Shown in pieces: positions 38,301-48,811 of a stretch of DNA of 64,000 nt. The DNA is from Acridotheres tristis (lineage: Eukaryota; Chordata; Aves; Passeriformes; Sturnidae), in assembly GCA_037013685.1 (NCBI GenBank), contig CM072905.1, positions 8,381,491-8,445,490 on the forward strand, in the 5' to 3' direction. Position 1 is the stretch's first letter. Each line of letters opens with the position of its first letter. A model generated the notes under the pieces. It was given only the letters and a program-made list of their open reading frames with translations, did no database searches and was not told the DNA's origin. The position numbers were made by a program, and so were the translations under genes.

Positions 38301-38315
38301 CAACATCCACAGCAT
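32291..38315 (-). CDS. CD7: CD7-like T-cell/NK receptor with two Ig domains
   Basis: Five exons join in frame (38315-38243, 37464-37126, 35610-35266, 33518-33412, 32392-32291) to give 321 residues; intron phases are 1,1,1,0. Residues 1-24 form a leucine-rich signal peptide. Ig1 spans about 26-137 (Cys47/Cys114, MYLRA in place of the usual tryptophan, SDSEIYVC). Ig2 spans about 139-252 (Cys163/Cys231, FYLLRA, DSDNYIC) and ends in GSGTMVLV. N-glycosylation sites are Asn193, Asn212 and Asn236, all in Ig2. A helix at about 265-284 precedes a 36-residue tail with NVVYEDMS and NTL. The IYLR-type strand, GSGTxVLV end and VVYEDMS tail are CD7 hallmarks. In mammals CD7 is a lymphoid surface protein that binds SECTM1, and its YEDM motif recruits PI3-kinase. 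Mammalian CD7 has one Ig domain, so two is notable. Confidence 0.85.
33412..33518 (-). CDS. CD7: CD7-like exon 4: stalk and membrane helix
   Basis: Acceptor aaatgcag|GAGG and donor GTGGAT|GTAAGT enclose 107 bases. The peptide is a short stalk (GGEQVCEKSSWD) followed by a hydrophobic helix, LYALIVVVALLFCALVCC, and a basic stop-transfer residue. The single stalk cysteine could support dimerisation (inference). Confidence 0.8.
35266..35610 (-). CDS. CD7: CD7-like exon 3: second Ig V-type domain
   Basis: Acceptor gtttttag|CTAAA and donor GTTAAAG|GTACAG bound 345 bases in frame. The domain has SVSITC, a FYLLRA strand, VITLHNLQEEDSDNYIC and an SGSGTMVLVK end, and carries three N-glycosylation sites. 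It resembles Ig1 in layout, consistent with an exon duplication, and its terminal strand is the more CD7-like of the two. Confidence 0.85.
37126..37464 (-). CDS. CD7: CD7-like exon 2: first Ig V-type domain
   Basis: Acceptor cttatttttag|GTGG and donor GTCAAAG|GTATTG bound 339 bases that keep frame. The peptide has the B-strand cysteine in SITC, the F-strand cysteine in EIYVC, and LRITLHRLQQSDS between them. An extra cysteine (Cys128) lies just before the terminal RTMVLVK strand. No N-glycosylation site is present. Confidence 0.85.
38243..38315 (-). CDS. CD7: CD7-like exon 1: signal peptide
   Basis: The ATG at 38315 is the first in frame. It opens a hydrophobic leader (SLFLLLLPCF) and ends at CAGGACG|GTACGT. 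The frame continues upstream without a stop but has no earlier ATG. The exon ends in phase 1. Confidence 0.8.
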
Positions 38316-38930
38316 TTTCAAAACTCTTTTTAGCTGCTCCCTCAATCTGACCAATGAGTTAAAGTCCTGAGGAAGAGTCCTAAGCCCCAGTCTGGGCTGT
38401 TGCCTGCCAGCTACTTGAGCTGTCTACTGAGAGAAGCCAGCAGAGCTTTGTTTTTGCCTTTGTATCACAGTGATTGCAATAGAGGGGAAAGAGCCATTTC
38501 TCTGGGAGGGGCACGTTGGGTTTCTTTACACTTAAACCACCCCTGGTTTCCTGCTGCTGAGCAACCCCCAGCCCCCAAGGCAGCAGTAGAAAGTTGTCTG
38601 TGGGGAGCACCTACCTCCCCTCTGAAGACAGCTGAGAAAAGGGAGGCTCAAATTTGCTCTTCACAGTGCCAAAGTCAGGCAGTTGTCTCCCAGTTGTGCC
38701 CTCCCTGGAAATGCAGGAGGTTGGCATAATCAGTTCAGTTTGTCAGGACTCCCATGGGCTTAGATTGGTGGCTGCTGATGCAAAAGTCTTGGCTTTGTAA
38801 GGAGAAAGGAGATGAGAGATGTTCCATTACTTCAGGAAAATCCTCAGTTATTGCACAAGCCCTGCACACAAACCAGCAGATTTGATCTGCATCTTGGCAA
38901 TGATTAAATGTGAATAATTCCCAAGCAGGA
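38316..38930. other. Proximal 5' flank of CD7-like gene
   Basis: The promoter and 5' UTR of the minus-strand CD7-like gene should lie here. No strong TATA box or CpG island is seen; a weak GATACAAAGG-like word lies near 38460 on the minus strand. No exon is evident. Confidence 0.4.
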
Positions 38931-40350
38931 GGAGCTGGAGTACCTTCAGCAAACACCAGCTTCCCCCCAGGGCAGACCTGACCCACAAATCAGCCCAGCT
39001 GACATCACCAGCAGGAGAAAGAGGATTTGACAGGAAATCTGTAGAACACTAACAAAGTCTTTTGATCTTGTTGCTAAAAGGATCTATTTGAGAAAACATC
39101 ATTACCTGAAACTTTCAGGCTTCTCCCTCTCCCTTAACTTCACTGCAAAGCCAAGACAATAAAGAATTACAATCTTTACCAAGACAATAAAGCCTTTTCC
39201 ACCACAGCAAAGTACTCTCAAAATGAGAATTAAACTTGCAACACAGAAAGCCAATTATATTCAACATGTCTACTTAACAAATAGAAAGAGCAACAATTTC
39301 TAAGGGAAGTGATTGGTTCTAAGACAGGAGGACTTAAAGAAGTCAGTGTGAGCACCTCACACATTGTTTGTGCCCAAGGAAGCCTTCATTCCCCTTCCCT
39401 GCCCTTCTCACAGTGCCTGTGCAGCCTTTCCAAATCTCAGTTTATTCAGCTCATCTTCCAGAAGCCTGACCAGGAGATAAGGAAGTCATTTGGATGGCAG
39501 ATGAAAAGTAGGATATTGGTTGCACCCTTCTTTAATGTAACTAGAAGTAATCAGTGCCTAATTACCTACAATTGCATGTAGAGTGAAGGTCAGCAGGGTC
39601 ACGTCACAGAACATTAGACACCAGGCAAGTCCGTGTTGATGTGTGGTACACTGCAGGAGGGAAAACATGGAAAAAAAAACCATACTCCCCAAAACTTCCC
39701 AGGAGCCTGCTTGGAAGCACCTGGCAGTCAGCCTGTCCCCCCAGGTGCTGCAGCACTGATGGGAAGTGACTGGGTTGCAGATCTGCTCCCCAGGCTGGCA
39801 CTGCCTGGCCATGCAAGGGCTCCCAGGGTCTGTGGCAAGTTCAGGGCCAGGAAGCACAGGGTACAGACAAGGGCAAGATCTGCTGCTTTCTGCTCTCTTT
39901 TTTGGGGTGGGGGTTCTTGGGGTGGCAAGGAGGAAAATCAAACTATCAAAGCAGAATTTAACACTCGGCAAATGCAGCACAAGTTACAACAGGAAAGTGA
40001 TCTGGAGAGTGCCTGACCCTCTCCTTCCCCTTCAACTCCATATCTCTTCACAGAGCCATAAGACTCCTTTCCCTTGTCTTGGCCTCTACCTTTGAAACAC
40101 ATTTTTTTTTTTTTTATTGGCACCCTATGCAAACTGTCCCCCAGGCAGTCACAAGCAGCAGTCCCAGCCCTGGGCTGCCATGAACTCAAGCTGCATCGAA
40201 GAATAGCAATGTTTCCTCCCAGTCCACAGTTCATCCTCTCACCACACCACTCTCTTCCACCCTGGCTCTCAGCACAGCCTTTTCAACATGGACTTCACAG
40301 GCAGCCTCTGCTCCAAACAAACCTGTGCCAGTCCCAACAACCGCGATTGC
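38931..40350. repeat. Segmental duplication, copy A
   Basis: Aligned blocks at 38936-39130, 39320-39480, 39655-40085, 40130-40245 and 40255-40345 recur in the same order and orientation at 58462-58690, 60535-60665, 60845-61270, 61305-61410 and 62110-62210. The block 39695-40085 matches its partner at about 97% (one indel and about nine differences by eye); the others are clearly lower. The copy lies just upstream of the CD7-like gene. Confidence 0.85.
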
Positions 40351-41129
40351 TGCAGAGTGCCAGGAACTAAAAGCAGCCCATGGGAGCAGACATCTCCCAT
40401 GGCACCCACTGCACCCTTCCCTGCCATCTGAAACAACCTGTGACTCCTCCTGGAAAATCAACTTGCTGTCAGAGAAGGAAAACACGCCTGACAGGGCAGT
40501 CTTCACGTCAATCAGCTCCTAAAGAAAGCAGCATTAGCCCAGTGCATGATGTCACCTCCGAGCACACGGCGCCAGGTATCCTCTGACGTGCAGATAAGGG
40601 AGAAAACACCAGCGCCACTCCCCTGTCACAGCAGGCACCAGGGCTGTGACACTGACAGCACTTATGCAATCCCAGGCCAAGGATCCTCAGCACACAGCAC
40701 CCGTATAGGAGACCACAGCCCTCACCCCATCAATCCACACCTCCCCTTTTGCTCTGGGCCAGCACCTGCTGCTCCTGGTTCTTCACTGCAAGGGGTCTCA
40801 AAGAGCAGCCAGAAACCGGGGAGAGGAAATGCACTGCACTGCCTGGCTGTGAGCTGAACCCCTGCATTTGCAGAACAAGGAGGGAGCCCTGTGCATGCAC
40901 TGCAGCACTCCAGCTCCAGCTCAGGGATCTCCTCAGGCAGACTGGAAGTGCCTGTGCTGCTGCTGCTGCCAGAGCTCTCTGCAGCTTTGGCTGCTCTGAG
41001 CAAGAGCAGGCCCTTGGCAGCTCTGAGGTGCTCAGCAGGAACCCCTGAACTCACTAGGCAAGAATCCAAGAATTCCATGGAAACAGTAATGGTGACTTGC
41101 TAATTCCACATCTTTGCCAAATGGACCAC
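40351..41129. other. Non-coding stretch, no gene seen
   Basis: Mixed to GC-rich DNA with open frames on both strands but no splice borders or domains. No second copy elsewhere in the window was noticed. Confidence 0.4.
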
Positions 41130-41830
41130 TGAGAAAAGAAGAGTTGCCCAGCAATTCAATGTTCATTTTCTGAACCGTTCATGGAGCAATTTGCTGGAGT
41201 CTCCTTCCCAAGCACTGTCAGATGTTCTCTTGACTGTTCATTTCCTCTACCTAAAAATAAGAAATGCAATTGAAATTGGAATATTAGAGTTTCTCTTGGC
41301 CTGTTCATATCAAAGTGGGTTTCAGAACCAACCCCTCCACCAACAGAACCACTCTGTAAGGCTGGACCTCATTCTCCCTATGCTGGCCATGTCATTTCTT
41401 GCCTGCCCTGGCTCCTGTAGTGCCTTTCATGCCCATTGACCTGAGCAACTCAGCACCTTCCCAAGCTTCCAAGGCCTTGGCAAAAAAGTGGCTGCTGTCA
41501 CTCACACAGAAAATTTAATTCTCTCTGTACATTTCCAGGATGATCCTATTGGTTCTCAAAATACAAACTTCACTAGAATAATACATTTTTTCTTTTTTTT
41601 TTTTTTTTAGGAAACAATAATGTCAGGGAACTGGATAATACAGATTGTCTGCAAGATGGCAGCAGCAGGTGTCAGTTCAGTCTATATTGAGAAACAAAGG
41701 TATACAAGTGTATAATGAGACCCTTGGCATTCTCCAATGACCCCAATATCCAAAGAAACTGAACAAGAAGTACTTGTGCAATGAATAATAAGGAACACAG
41801 GGATCAAATAACACTTGTTCCAAGTGTTTG
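41130..41830 (-). pseudogene. Dead CD7-like Ig1 exon and intron fragment
   Basis: On the minus strand this copies the start of CD7-like exon 2 (acceptor ttatttttag|GTAGAGG, then GNEQ..., a cysteine in the B-strand position, NGSEN) together with most of intron 1: 41253-41520 matches 37466-37735 very closely and 41680-41790 matches 37985-38090. A TGA stop appears soon after the cysteine, and the rest of the Ig exon is missing. No copy of exon 1 follows. It is a truncated tandem-duplicate remnant. Confidence 0.8.
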
Positions 41831-42165
41831 AGCTCTCTTAAAACATCACCAGCAAGAGGATCAGTACAACCCACATTTGATATTAAGCACCTGCACAACA
41901 GAGTTTGTTGGCAAGGTTCACTCTACTACTGACTCGATGGCTGAGGTAAAAACAAGCAATAAACAAAATCCAGTCAATCAAAGCAGAAATGAACTGAGAA
42001 CTCTGTGTGTGTGTGTGTGACAAAAGGGCAGTGAGGGCAAGGGTGAAAAGGAATGACCTGAAACCTTAAGACTCAAAGTTAACAGTACTTAAATTATGCC
42101 TTCAGTGTAACAATTTAGCAAAGGAATAATACTTATAAGCATTTGTTTGTCTTTTTTTATCCATA
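41831..42165. other. Non-coding stretch with GT microsatellite
   Basis: Contains a short (GT)n run at 42005-42019 and a poly-T-rich patch near 42150. No gene is seen. Confidence 0.5.
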
Positions 42166-42228
42166 AGACAAAATAAGGTTATCTTTTAGATCACTTCCAA
42201 CACAAACCATTCTATGATTCTGTGAAAT
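42166..42228 (+). mobile_element. CR1 LINE 3' tip
   Basis: The words gatcacttccaacacaaacc followed by attctatgattctgtga are the diagnostic 3' end of avian CR1 retrotransposons, in plus orientation. Only about 60 bp remain. Confidence 0.7.
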
Positions 42229-42653
42229 ACCCACCTCTATGTGTATATTCAATAAGAAAATGCACTTGCTGAGGACAAACACTGTAGACTTGTTAAGCAA
42301 GTTTTCACTGTTCTTCCTGAGATTTGGCACCTTTGGTGTGCACCAGCACAACAGAGCTCCAAAGGGGCAAAGTGGAGGAGTCAGTAGGGATAGCCCTGAA
42401 CATAACAATCTGCATAATCACCCACAGAAATACGAGATGCTAAGGAATGAGTGTTCATGAGAGACAAAGGTCAGTCTGTGACTTGTGTTTCCTGTCTGAT
42501 CTCACTGAGGTGCCCATAAAACTTTTCCTCTCAAAGCATGTCCAGATCTCTGGCCCCAGCTAATGGTCCAGACTTGAAATTAAATCTGCACATCACTAAA
42601 ACTGAATACCTCAACTTAATACAATGCAATTTCCAAAGAAAACCTTCCTCACT

Positions 42654-42753
42654 TGTTGTAGGGTGTTTCTGGTTAATGGTATGTTCTGCCCAAGTTAATG
42701 GTTTGCTCGAAATTATGTATTTTATTATATATTTTAATTATAGTGACTTCAGC
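42654..42753 (+). repeat. 5' LTR remnant of the provirus
   Basis: About 64 bp (42654-42717) match the start of the 3' LTR at 48454; then only about 36 AT-rich bases remain before the PBS. Compared with the 358-bp 3' LTR, most of the 5' LTR, including the TATA and AATAAA region, is missing or replaced. Confidence 0.7.
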
Positions 42754-42773
42754 TGATGCCCAACATCGGGGCC
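42754..42773 (+). other. Primer-binding site of the provirus
   Basis: TGATGCCCAACATCGGGGCC resembles the tRNA-Lys(1,2)-type primer-binding site TGGCGCCCAACGTGGGGC, with a few changes. It lies directly after the LTR remnant, as expected. Confidence 0.6.
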
Positions 42774-43169
42774 CCAGTGAGCAGACCCCACGGATGAACT
42801 GTGGATTATAACCCAAAAACATTCTGGCTGCCAGCTGCCCACGAGTGCAGCCCTCTGGCTTTGTCCAGCAGTTCTTTTGGGGGGAGGAAATGACAACCTC
42901 TGACACCCAAGGAACACTTCCCTGAAGGAGGACTCTCACTGCAGGCCCTGTCCAGTGGGCTGGAAAGAAGAGTGAGTACCCCCCTCCCCAAGTTAAGGTG
43001 AGGGAAGGGTGCCCTGCCCCCAGGGGTGGAGGGGGGTCCCATGAGCCTACAGGCCACGATAGTTGGCTGTGGAACACTCTCTGTCCCTTAAACTGCCCCT
43101 GGACTCTTGTCTTTAGTTTGTTAAGTTGTTCCTTTTTGCTGCAGTGGAGGGAGGATTTTGTTGTACAGA

Positions 43170-44925
43170 TGAGTGCAAAACTTTCAGCACATCCGATGGG
43201 GACTTATTTCCTAATTGTTAGAATCCTGTTCTTGGGTGGGAAAATAAGGTTTTCAAAGTAGTTGTTAAATCAGTTTGTTCAATGGCTTTTCCTCTGCTTT
43301 CCAAGGGTATCCCTAGAGGAAGTACCAGCCATTCATTTTTGGGATACAGTTGTAAACAAATTAACAGAGTTAACAAATAAAGGGGATGCCTCGATTGCTC
43401 AATTCTTTTCATTATTTGTGCTAATTTGGTCAGTGTTAGTTGAGGAAAGTGGAAGAAAAGCTCGAACTAAGCCCCCCAGCTTCCCTGTCCCCAAACCCTT
43501 GTCCCCTGCACCGGGAGGTCTGTGCCAGGCAAACTGCAACGCAGCACAGGAGAGCCATCGACTCCCTGGCCCCCACAGCCCTCTCAGAACCCTTCCCTTG
43601 AGAGGGATGGCCAGGCTGTCAAGGACCCTTCCCTAAACCCCTCTTTCCCGTTGTTAATCCTCCAGTTCAAGTTGATGCCCCCAAAAGTGATTCCTGAGTT
43701 TTCCCCGAGTCCCCCCTTGCCACTCAAAAAGTCCCCCAAGAGACACAAGATGGCTTGGCCCCACACTTGTGTTTCTTCTTCCAGAATCCCTTTCACCCTG
43801 TCCTCCCCACACCCCTCTCCCTCCTCTCCTGTCCCCAAACTCTGCCCCCCCAGGTACCTCCCATTCCCATGACATCTGTTCCCACGATGTCACCTGTAAA
43901 CAGCACTCCCAGTTGTTGTCCTACCCTGTTCCCTCCTTGTCTGGCAGCTCTCCTGCTTTTCCAGCTTCAGCTTCCCACGATGTCATGGGAACCAGAAGCA
44001 ATGAGCCCAAATACAGAACCTGGTACAGGAGACCATTCCCTTTGCTGCACCTGTTACCTATACACGAGCAAGAGGAACTCCTAAGTGGAACCTTTTGATT
44101 ATCTACATGAAAAAGAACATTGCAAGGCTCAGAAGGAGTGTGGGAGAAAAAGTGAATATTTTAAAGACCTTCTAAAGGCCACCTTTTCCTCAAATACACT
44201 AGGTTCCCAATGATATCAGGGATTTCTTTGCATGTCTCCTAATCCAAACAGTATCTGTTGTGGGAGAGGACATGGAAGAGATTATTACAGGAGCTCCTTC
44301 CTGAGCTTTTGCAAAACCCTGACTGTGCTATTGCTGCAGATAACAGTATCTCAATGGACCACTTGTGTGGTGAAGTGAAGGGGTCATAAGCTAGAACACA
44401 AGCCAAAAAAATACCACAACCTCTGTTAGAACAAGTAAAAGGGCTGCTGAGAAGGCCTTTAACTTTATACACACAAAAGAACCTAAGCAAAGTTAGGTGA
44501 ATATTAAACAGCCTCCCCTTGAAGCTTTTATAGATTTTGTCAAAAGGCTCCAAGTCAAGGTGGAGAGGCAGGTTGAGAGTCGGCCACTACAGGAACAGAT
44601 AATATTGGAGGTGGCCCAAGCAAATGCTAATGACATCTGCAAGAAGATCATCCTGGGCTTACTGGTCAAACAGCCTCCGACTCTCAACTCGATCATTGAA
44701 GGCTGCACAAAGAGAGCCACCATCCCAGAGCCTCAAGAAAAAGGAGACAGAGTGGAGACAATAGCTGCTGCTACTCTAAAAATACACCAACAGCCTTTTC
44801 GGTGCTTTAACTGTGGGCAGGAGGGACACATAGCCAAAGTTTGCCCAAAGAGACAACTTCTGCAAAATAAACCAATAAATTCACAGGGGAAGGGGAGAGC
44901 CACCTCCAAAAAACTAGGCAGGTAG
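43170..44925 (+). pseudogene. gag: Broken gag of the provirus
   Basis: A matrix-like stretch (about 43260-43460) is followed by a proline-rich region in shifting frames (43460-44100) and then an open block, 44497-44925, corresponding to the capsid C-terminal part. That block ends in one CCHC zinc knuckle, CFNCGQEGHIAKVC, at 44803-44844. Stops and frame changes separate the parts, so no full Gag can be made. Confidence 0.75.
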
Positions 44926-44959
44926 TGCAGGCCTGCTTCACATGTAGAAAGGAATGAAA

Positions 44960-45345
44960 CAGGTCAGAATCGAGACCCAGAGAAACTCTGGAAGCCACAA
45001 GCTCCTTTTATGCTAGTCCTGACACAAAACATACTCTTCAAATCAAAGCACTGGCAAGTCGTGCTGCTTGACCCACTTGACAAGGACTTATTTGCTGGAC
45101 TGGACTGTAAGTATGTCAAGAGATTGAGTGTCTCCAGCTCTGATGTTATGATTTCCAAAGAGATTTCATTCTCATGGCACGTTGTGTCCACCCACCTTTC
45201 TTTACACCACAGGGCCAAATCATTGCCCAGGCGATTCCGATGCCGAATGAACTGCCAGGGGATGATTCTTCACCAGACATCTACCGGGCAGAAATCACTG
45301 GAGAGAAAACAAGCCTTGGATGGAGTGTGGGTTCCAGCGAGGTGG
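44960..45345 (+). pseudogene. Protease/dUTPase-like remnant
   Basis: Short overlapping frames after gag carry a GQIIAQAIPMPN-like segment reminiscent of the dUTPase/protease junction of betaretroviruses. It is frameshifted and incomplete; the assignment rests partly on position between gag and pol. Confidence 0.45.
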
Positions 45346-45639
45346 AGATGACCGGGGGCAGATGTGAAGCTCATCCCCGCCACCAGAGGGCGCGCACAGA
45401 GGGAATTGTTCTTTACCACGATGGGCAAAGGACAGGGCAGCGGGGGCACCCAAGTAGCCAAACGATCTAAGAGAGTCGCCCAAACTGAAGGGCTGGATGG
45501 GCAATGGGCTATATGGGCGTAATTTGCTCTAGATAGCTACCCAGGACAAATTTCAATTCACAATCCTGGGCATAAATTATTTAATTCAGAATTCAAATTA
45601 GTCCCTAAGGAAAAACAAAGTTGAAAGCCAGTCAATGCT

Positions 45640-46480
45640 CTGACATGTTTCACAGATGCATCCGGAGCATCCCACAAGCCAGTGATGACCTGGAAGGATC
45701 CTCAAACTCAGCAATGGGAGACAGATGTTAAAGAAGTTGGGGGCTCCCCTCAAATTGCTGAGTTAGTTGCAATCATCAGAGCCTTCGAGAGGTTTTCTGA
45801 GCATTTTAATCGAGCCACCAATCCGGCTTACGTAGCAGGAGTAGTATCTAGAGCCAAGAATGCTGTTTTAAAGGAAATCTCTAATCTCAACCACTTCAGG
45901 TTGCTATGAAAATTAGTCTGTCTTGTTTCCCATCGAGAAGAATCTTTCTGTGTGATACATGTGAGGTCACACACTGACGTGCCAGGTTCCATCACAGAGG
46001 GGAGCAGAAGCACAGATGCCCTGGCCACCCCGGCCAGACATCTTTCAGCAGGCAAAGCTGCACCATCAACAATTCCATCAAAATGTGCCTGGCCTGCTAC
46101 ACCAATTCCATCTAACACAGGACCAGGGCCAAGCTGTCATAGCTACATGCCCCAGTTGCCAAAGGTACACAGTACTGACCTCGAGGTCTGGTGTAAAGCC
46201 AAGAGACCTCAGCTGCGAGGTATGGCAGATGGACGTGACTCACATCCCACAGTTCAGCAGGCTGAAACACATCCACATTTCAGTAGATACTTTCTCCAGA
46301 GTGGTCTATGCTTCTGCCCACATGGGGGAGAAGACCACAGATGCACAGAAACACCTAGTGCAGGCCTTCTCTGTGTTGGGAACTCCTAAAGAAATGATAA
46401 TGGATAATGGTCCCACATATACCTCCAAGGCCTTCCGGGAGGTTCCTGCAGAAATGGGGAGTGAAATATAAAACAAGCAT
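45640..46480 (+). pseudogene. pol: pol remnant: RNase H and integrase
   Basis: An RNase H start (CFTDASG at about 45648) is followed by an AELVAIIRAFERF segment. Integrase follows with an HH..CC-type zinc region (HLTQDQG, CPSCQRY) and the first two catalytic aspartates of the DDE core in WQMDVTHIP and DNGPTYTS. The reverse transcriptase that should precede RNase H is absent: only about 300 bp lie between the protease region and RNase H. Frameshifts occur throughout. Confidence 0.75.
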
Positions 46481-46996
46481 CCCCCACTCCCCCACAGGTC
46501 ATTGAGTGAACACATCAGTTGCTCAAGAGGGTCCTAGAGCAGCAGCAGAGCAATACCACCAGTGATCCACCATAAATTAAGCTTTGTAAGGCTTTGTTTC
46601 CCATCAATTTTTTAACTGCTCATTGGAACACCTGAACCCACCTGTTCTCTGGCATTTCAACAATAACACACAGCTGAAGTTGCAAGAACGCCCCCCCAGT
46701 TTTAGTAAAAAATCCTGAGACAGCAAAAGTAGAGGGCCCATTTGAGTTCATCACCTGGGGTCACAGGTACATGTGCACGTCCAGGCCCTCCAGGTTGAGA
46801 TGGGTCCCTCAAAAGGGGGTCACAAGGCACACCCCAAGTCCATGCCACAATCAGGCCATTCCACCAAAGATGTAGCTGTGGCTTTCCTCTGCAGGCACCA
46901 GCACCAAGGAACCAGAAAACTCAATCCCCTAGTTGACTATGTCAGGTTGTCCCTGACTGTTCCTTTTCCCAATGATGTGTCAGATGTTTTTAATTA

Positions 46997-48440
46997 ATGT
47001 TGACTCTGTCTCTGATTTCCTCCCCCAGAAGAACACCATCCTGTTTCCTTAATCAGCACACTCACCCTAAAATGTTCTCTGGGTCAGAGAACATGTTTGT
47101 AAAGGCCATTTGGATCCTGACTCTCCTGTGCCAGTCCTCAGAAGCGTGGATCATCCTTCAGTCAAGAAAGGATGTGTGGGTCACCCTAGCCCAGGCCCTA
47201 AAGCAGGATCACATGTGCCTGTCGATGGCAGCCACTGATGACCCATTGTCAACCTGCCTGGGGGGATTCCATTTAAGCCTAACAAATACCCACAAAGTTT
47301 AAAAACCCTACACACAGAGGTCAACTCCCAAAAACCCCGCCAAACTTTCCTGTTCATATAGTAACATTCACTCCATAAAAATGCCCATGCAAAACCTCTT
47401 ATTTCATGGAGAAATTGGATCAAGAAATTACCTGTAGCTAAGGAAGAACCCCAAGAGTCTGAAATTTTGGGATCCTCCTTTTCCCCTTATTGCATTCAGT
47501 TTGTGTATCAGTCACACCATAAAAAAGAACAATTTGTTTCAGTTATTCACTATAAAAGACAATACATTGCTTCCAATTAGTGCCAAGCAATCAGCCATAT
47601 AAAAATGGCTTCCACCAAAAATTACCATCCCCTAAAGTTAGACAAAGACACCATGTTAATTTGTGTTAATTGGGTGTGGGCAGGAATCCCCTCTCACCTT
47701 CTCAGAAGCCCACGTGCTTTGGGGTGGCCATCGCTTTTTTCTCACAACAGAAATCCAAATTATGAATTGGCAAAACAAAAATGTTTCAGTCATCCAAGAG
47801 CAAAGTATTAAGGATTTAGACAAAAGATTGCAATTCCAAAATTTTTCATTGGTCACACCTCAAAGATCTGCTGTCTCCCTCTTTTTGCCCTGGGCAGCCT
47901 CAGTAAAAGCTCTAAGTGAATTGAGCCACTTAGAGTGTTGGGTTGCAAAACAAGGAGATTTAACATCAACTGCTCTCAGTGGCCTACTAGATGACAAGGA
48001 AATAACCAGGAAAGTAACCCTACACAACCAATTCACCATCAACTTTTTGCACATGGCCATGTGTGAGAAGAATTTGAAGGCCTCTTTTGCTTTAACTTAA
48101 CATCCACAAACAAAGCATCCACACTTCCATTAACAAAATGCAAGAACTCATTGGAGACATCAAACAAGAAATCAAAGACTGGCTGAGTTCCATGTTTAAA
48201 GGATGGGGACTAACAGGATAGCTGGCTTCTATTATCAGGACCATTTTGTTTATTTTCTTAGTTATATTTCTTACTCTAATTGCCTTTTCCATTCTAAATA
48301 AAGTTGTCTTAAAGACTATCCAAGATCCTGTCTCTCCAACCAAAGAAGACAATCATGTAGCAGTATTCACACATATCCTGGTGGAGAAACATGTACCCCA
48401 ATCAGAATCTATTCCTCAGTGCCACAACTCTCCTTAAAGA
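46997..48440 (+). pseudogene. env: env remnant of the provirus
   Basis: A leader-like frame starts in 46997-47302 with a hydrophobic segment (FVKAIWILTLLC) and a following WVTLAQALKQDHMCLS. Further broken frames include 47605-48100 and a membrane-anchor segment, ILFIFLVIFLTLIAF, near 48243-48290. Several stops and frame changes divide it. Assignment is by order and typical features, not by a complete protein. Confidence 0.55.
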
Positions 48441-48453
48441 GAAAACAGGGAGA

Positions 48454-48811
48454 TGTTGCTGTGTGTTTCTGGTCAATGGTGTGTTCTCTCCAAGTTAATG
48501 GTTTGGTCCAAATTACACCCACCTGTTGCCCTGGTGTTTCAGCCTTCTGATGTTGACAGATTCTTTTTACACTTTCTCACTCTCTTTCTTCTAAACAATG
48601 ATTGTTTTGCATTCCTCTTTGGAGGAAGAGAGCATTAATGGACATGTGAGGGAACCAAGGAAGTCAAGAGGTCTCATCATCACTGTCCAATCCATGCTCA
48701 TTGTTAGGATTCTATAAATAGACACATAATATAAATAAAGAGGTCTTTTCCTGCTCGACTTGCTTGGAGTCAGGTGTGAGTCTCTCCCTCTCTCCGTGTG
48801 GTAGCACCACA
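48454..48811 (+). repeat. 3' LTR of the provirus
   Basis: Begins TGTTGCTGTGTG directly after a purine-rich tract (aaagagaaaacagggaga). It contains TCTATAAATAG near 48712, then AATAAA near 48735, and ends at a CA in gtagcaccaca. Its first 64 bp match the 5' LTR remnant. Confidence 0.7.

Larger units (their letters stand above)
42654..48811 (+). mobile_element. Defective betaretrovirus-like provirus
   Basis: Both ends begin with a related TGTTG...GTGTTTCTGG LTR start. Between them, in plus orientation, lie a Lys-type primer-binding site, broken gag with one zinc knuckle, a short protease/dUTPase-like piece, RNase H, integrase, env remnants and a purine-rich tract. Reverse transcriptase is missing, the 5' LTR is short, and stops and frame changes break all genes. 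The PBS and gene content indicate a class II (beta/ERVK-type) element. It is an inactive genomic relic. Confidence 0.85.

Noticed and set aside
39558..39980. Cysteine-rich minus-strand frame conserved in both duplication copies (also 60858-61160)
   Set aside because: The few base differences inside this frame all change the amino acid, and the same holds in the other open frames, so no protein constraint is visible. The shared frame follows from the high identity of the copies.
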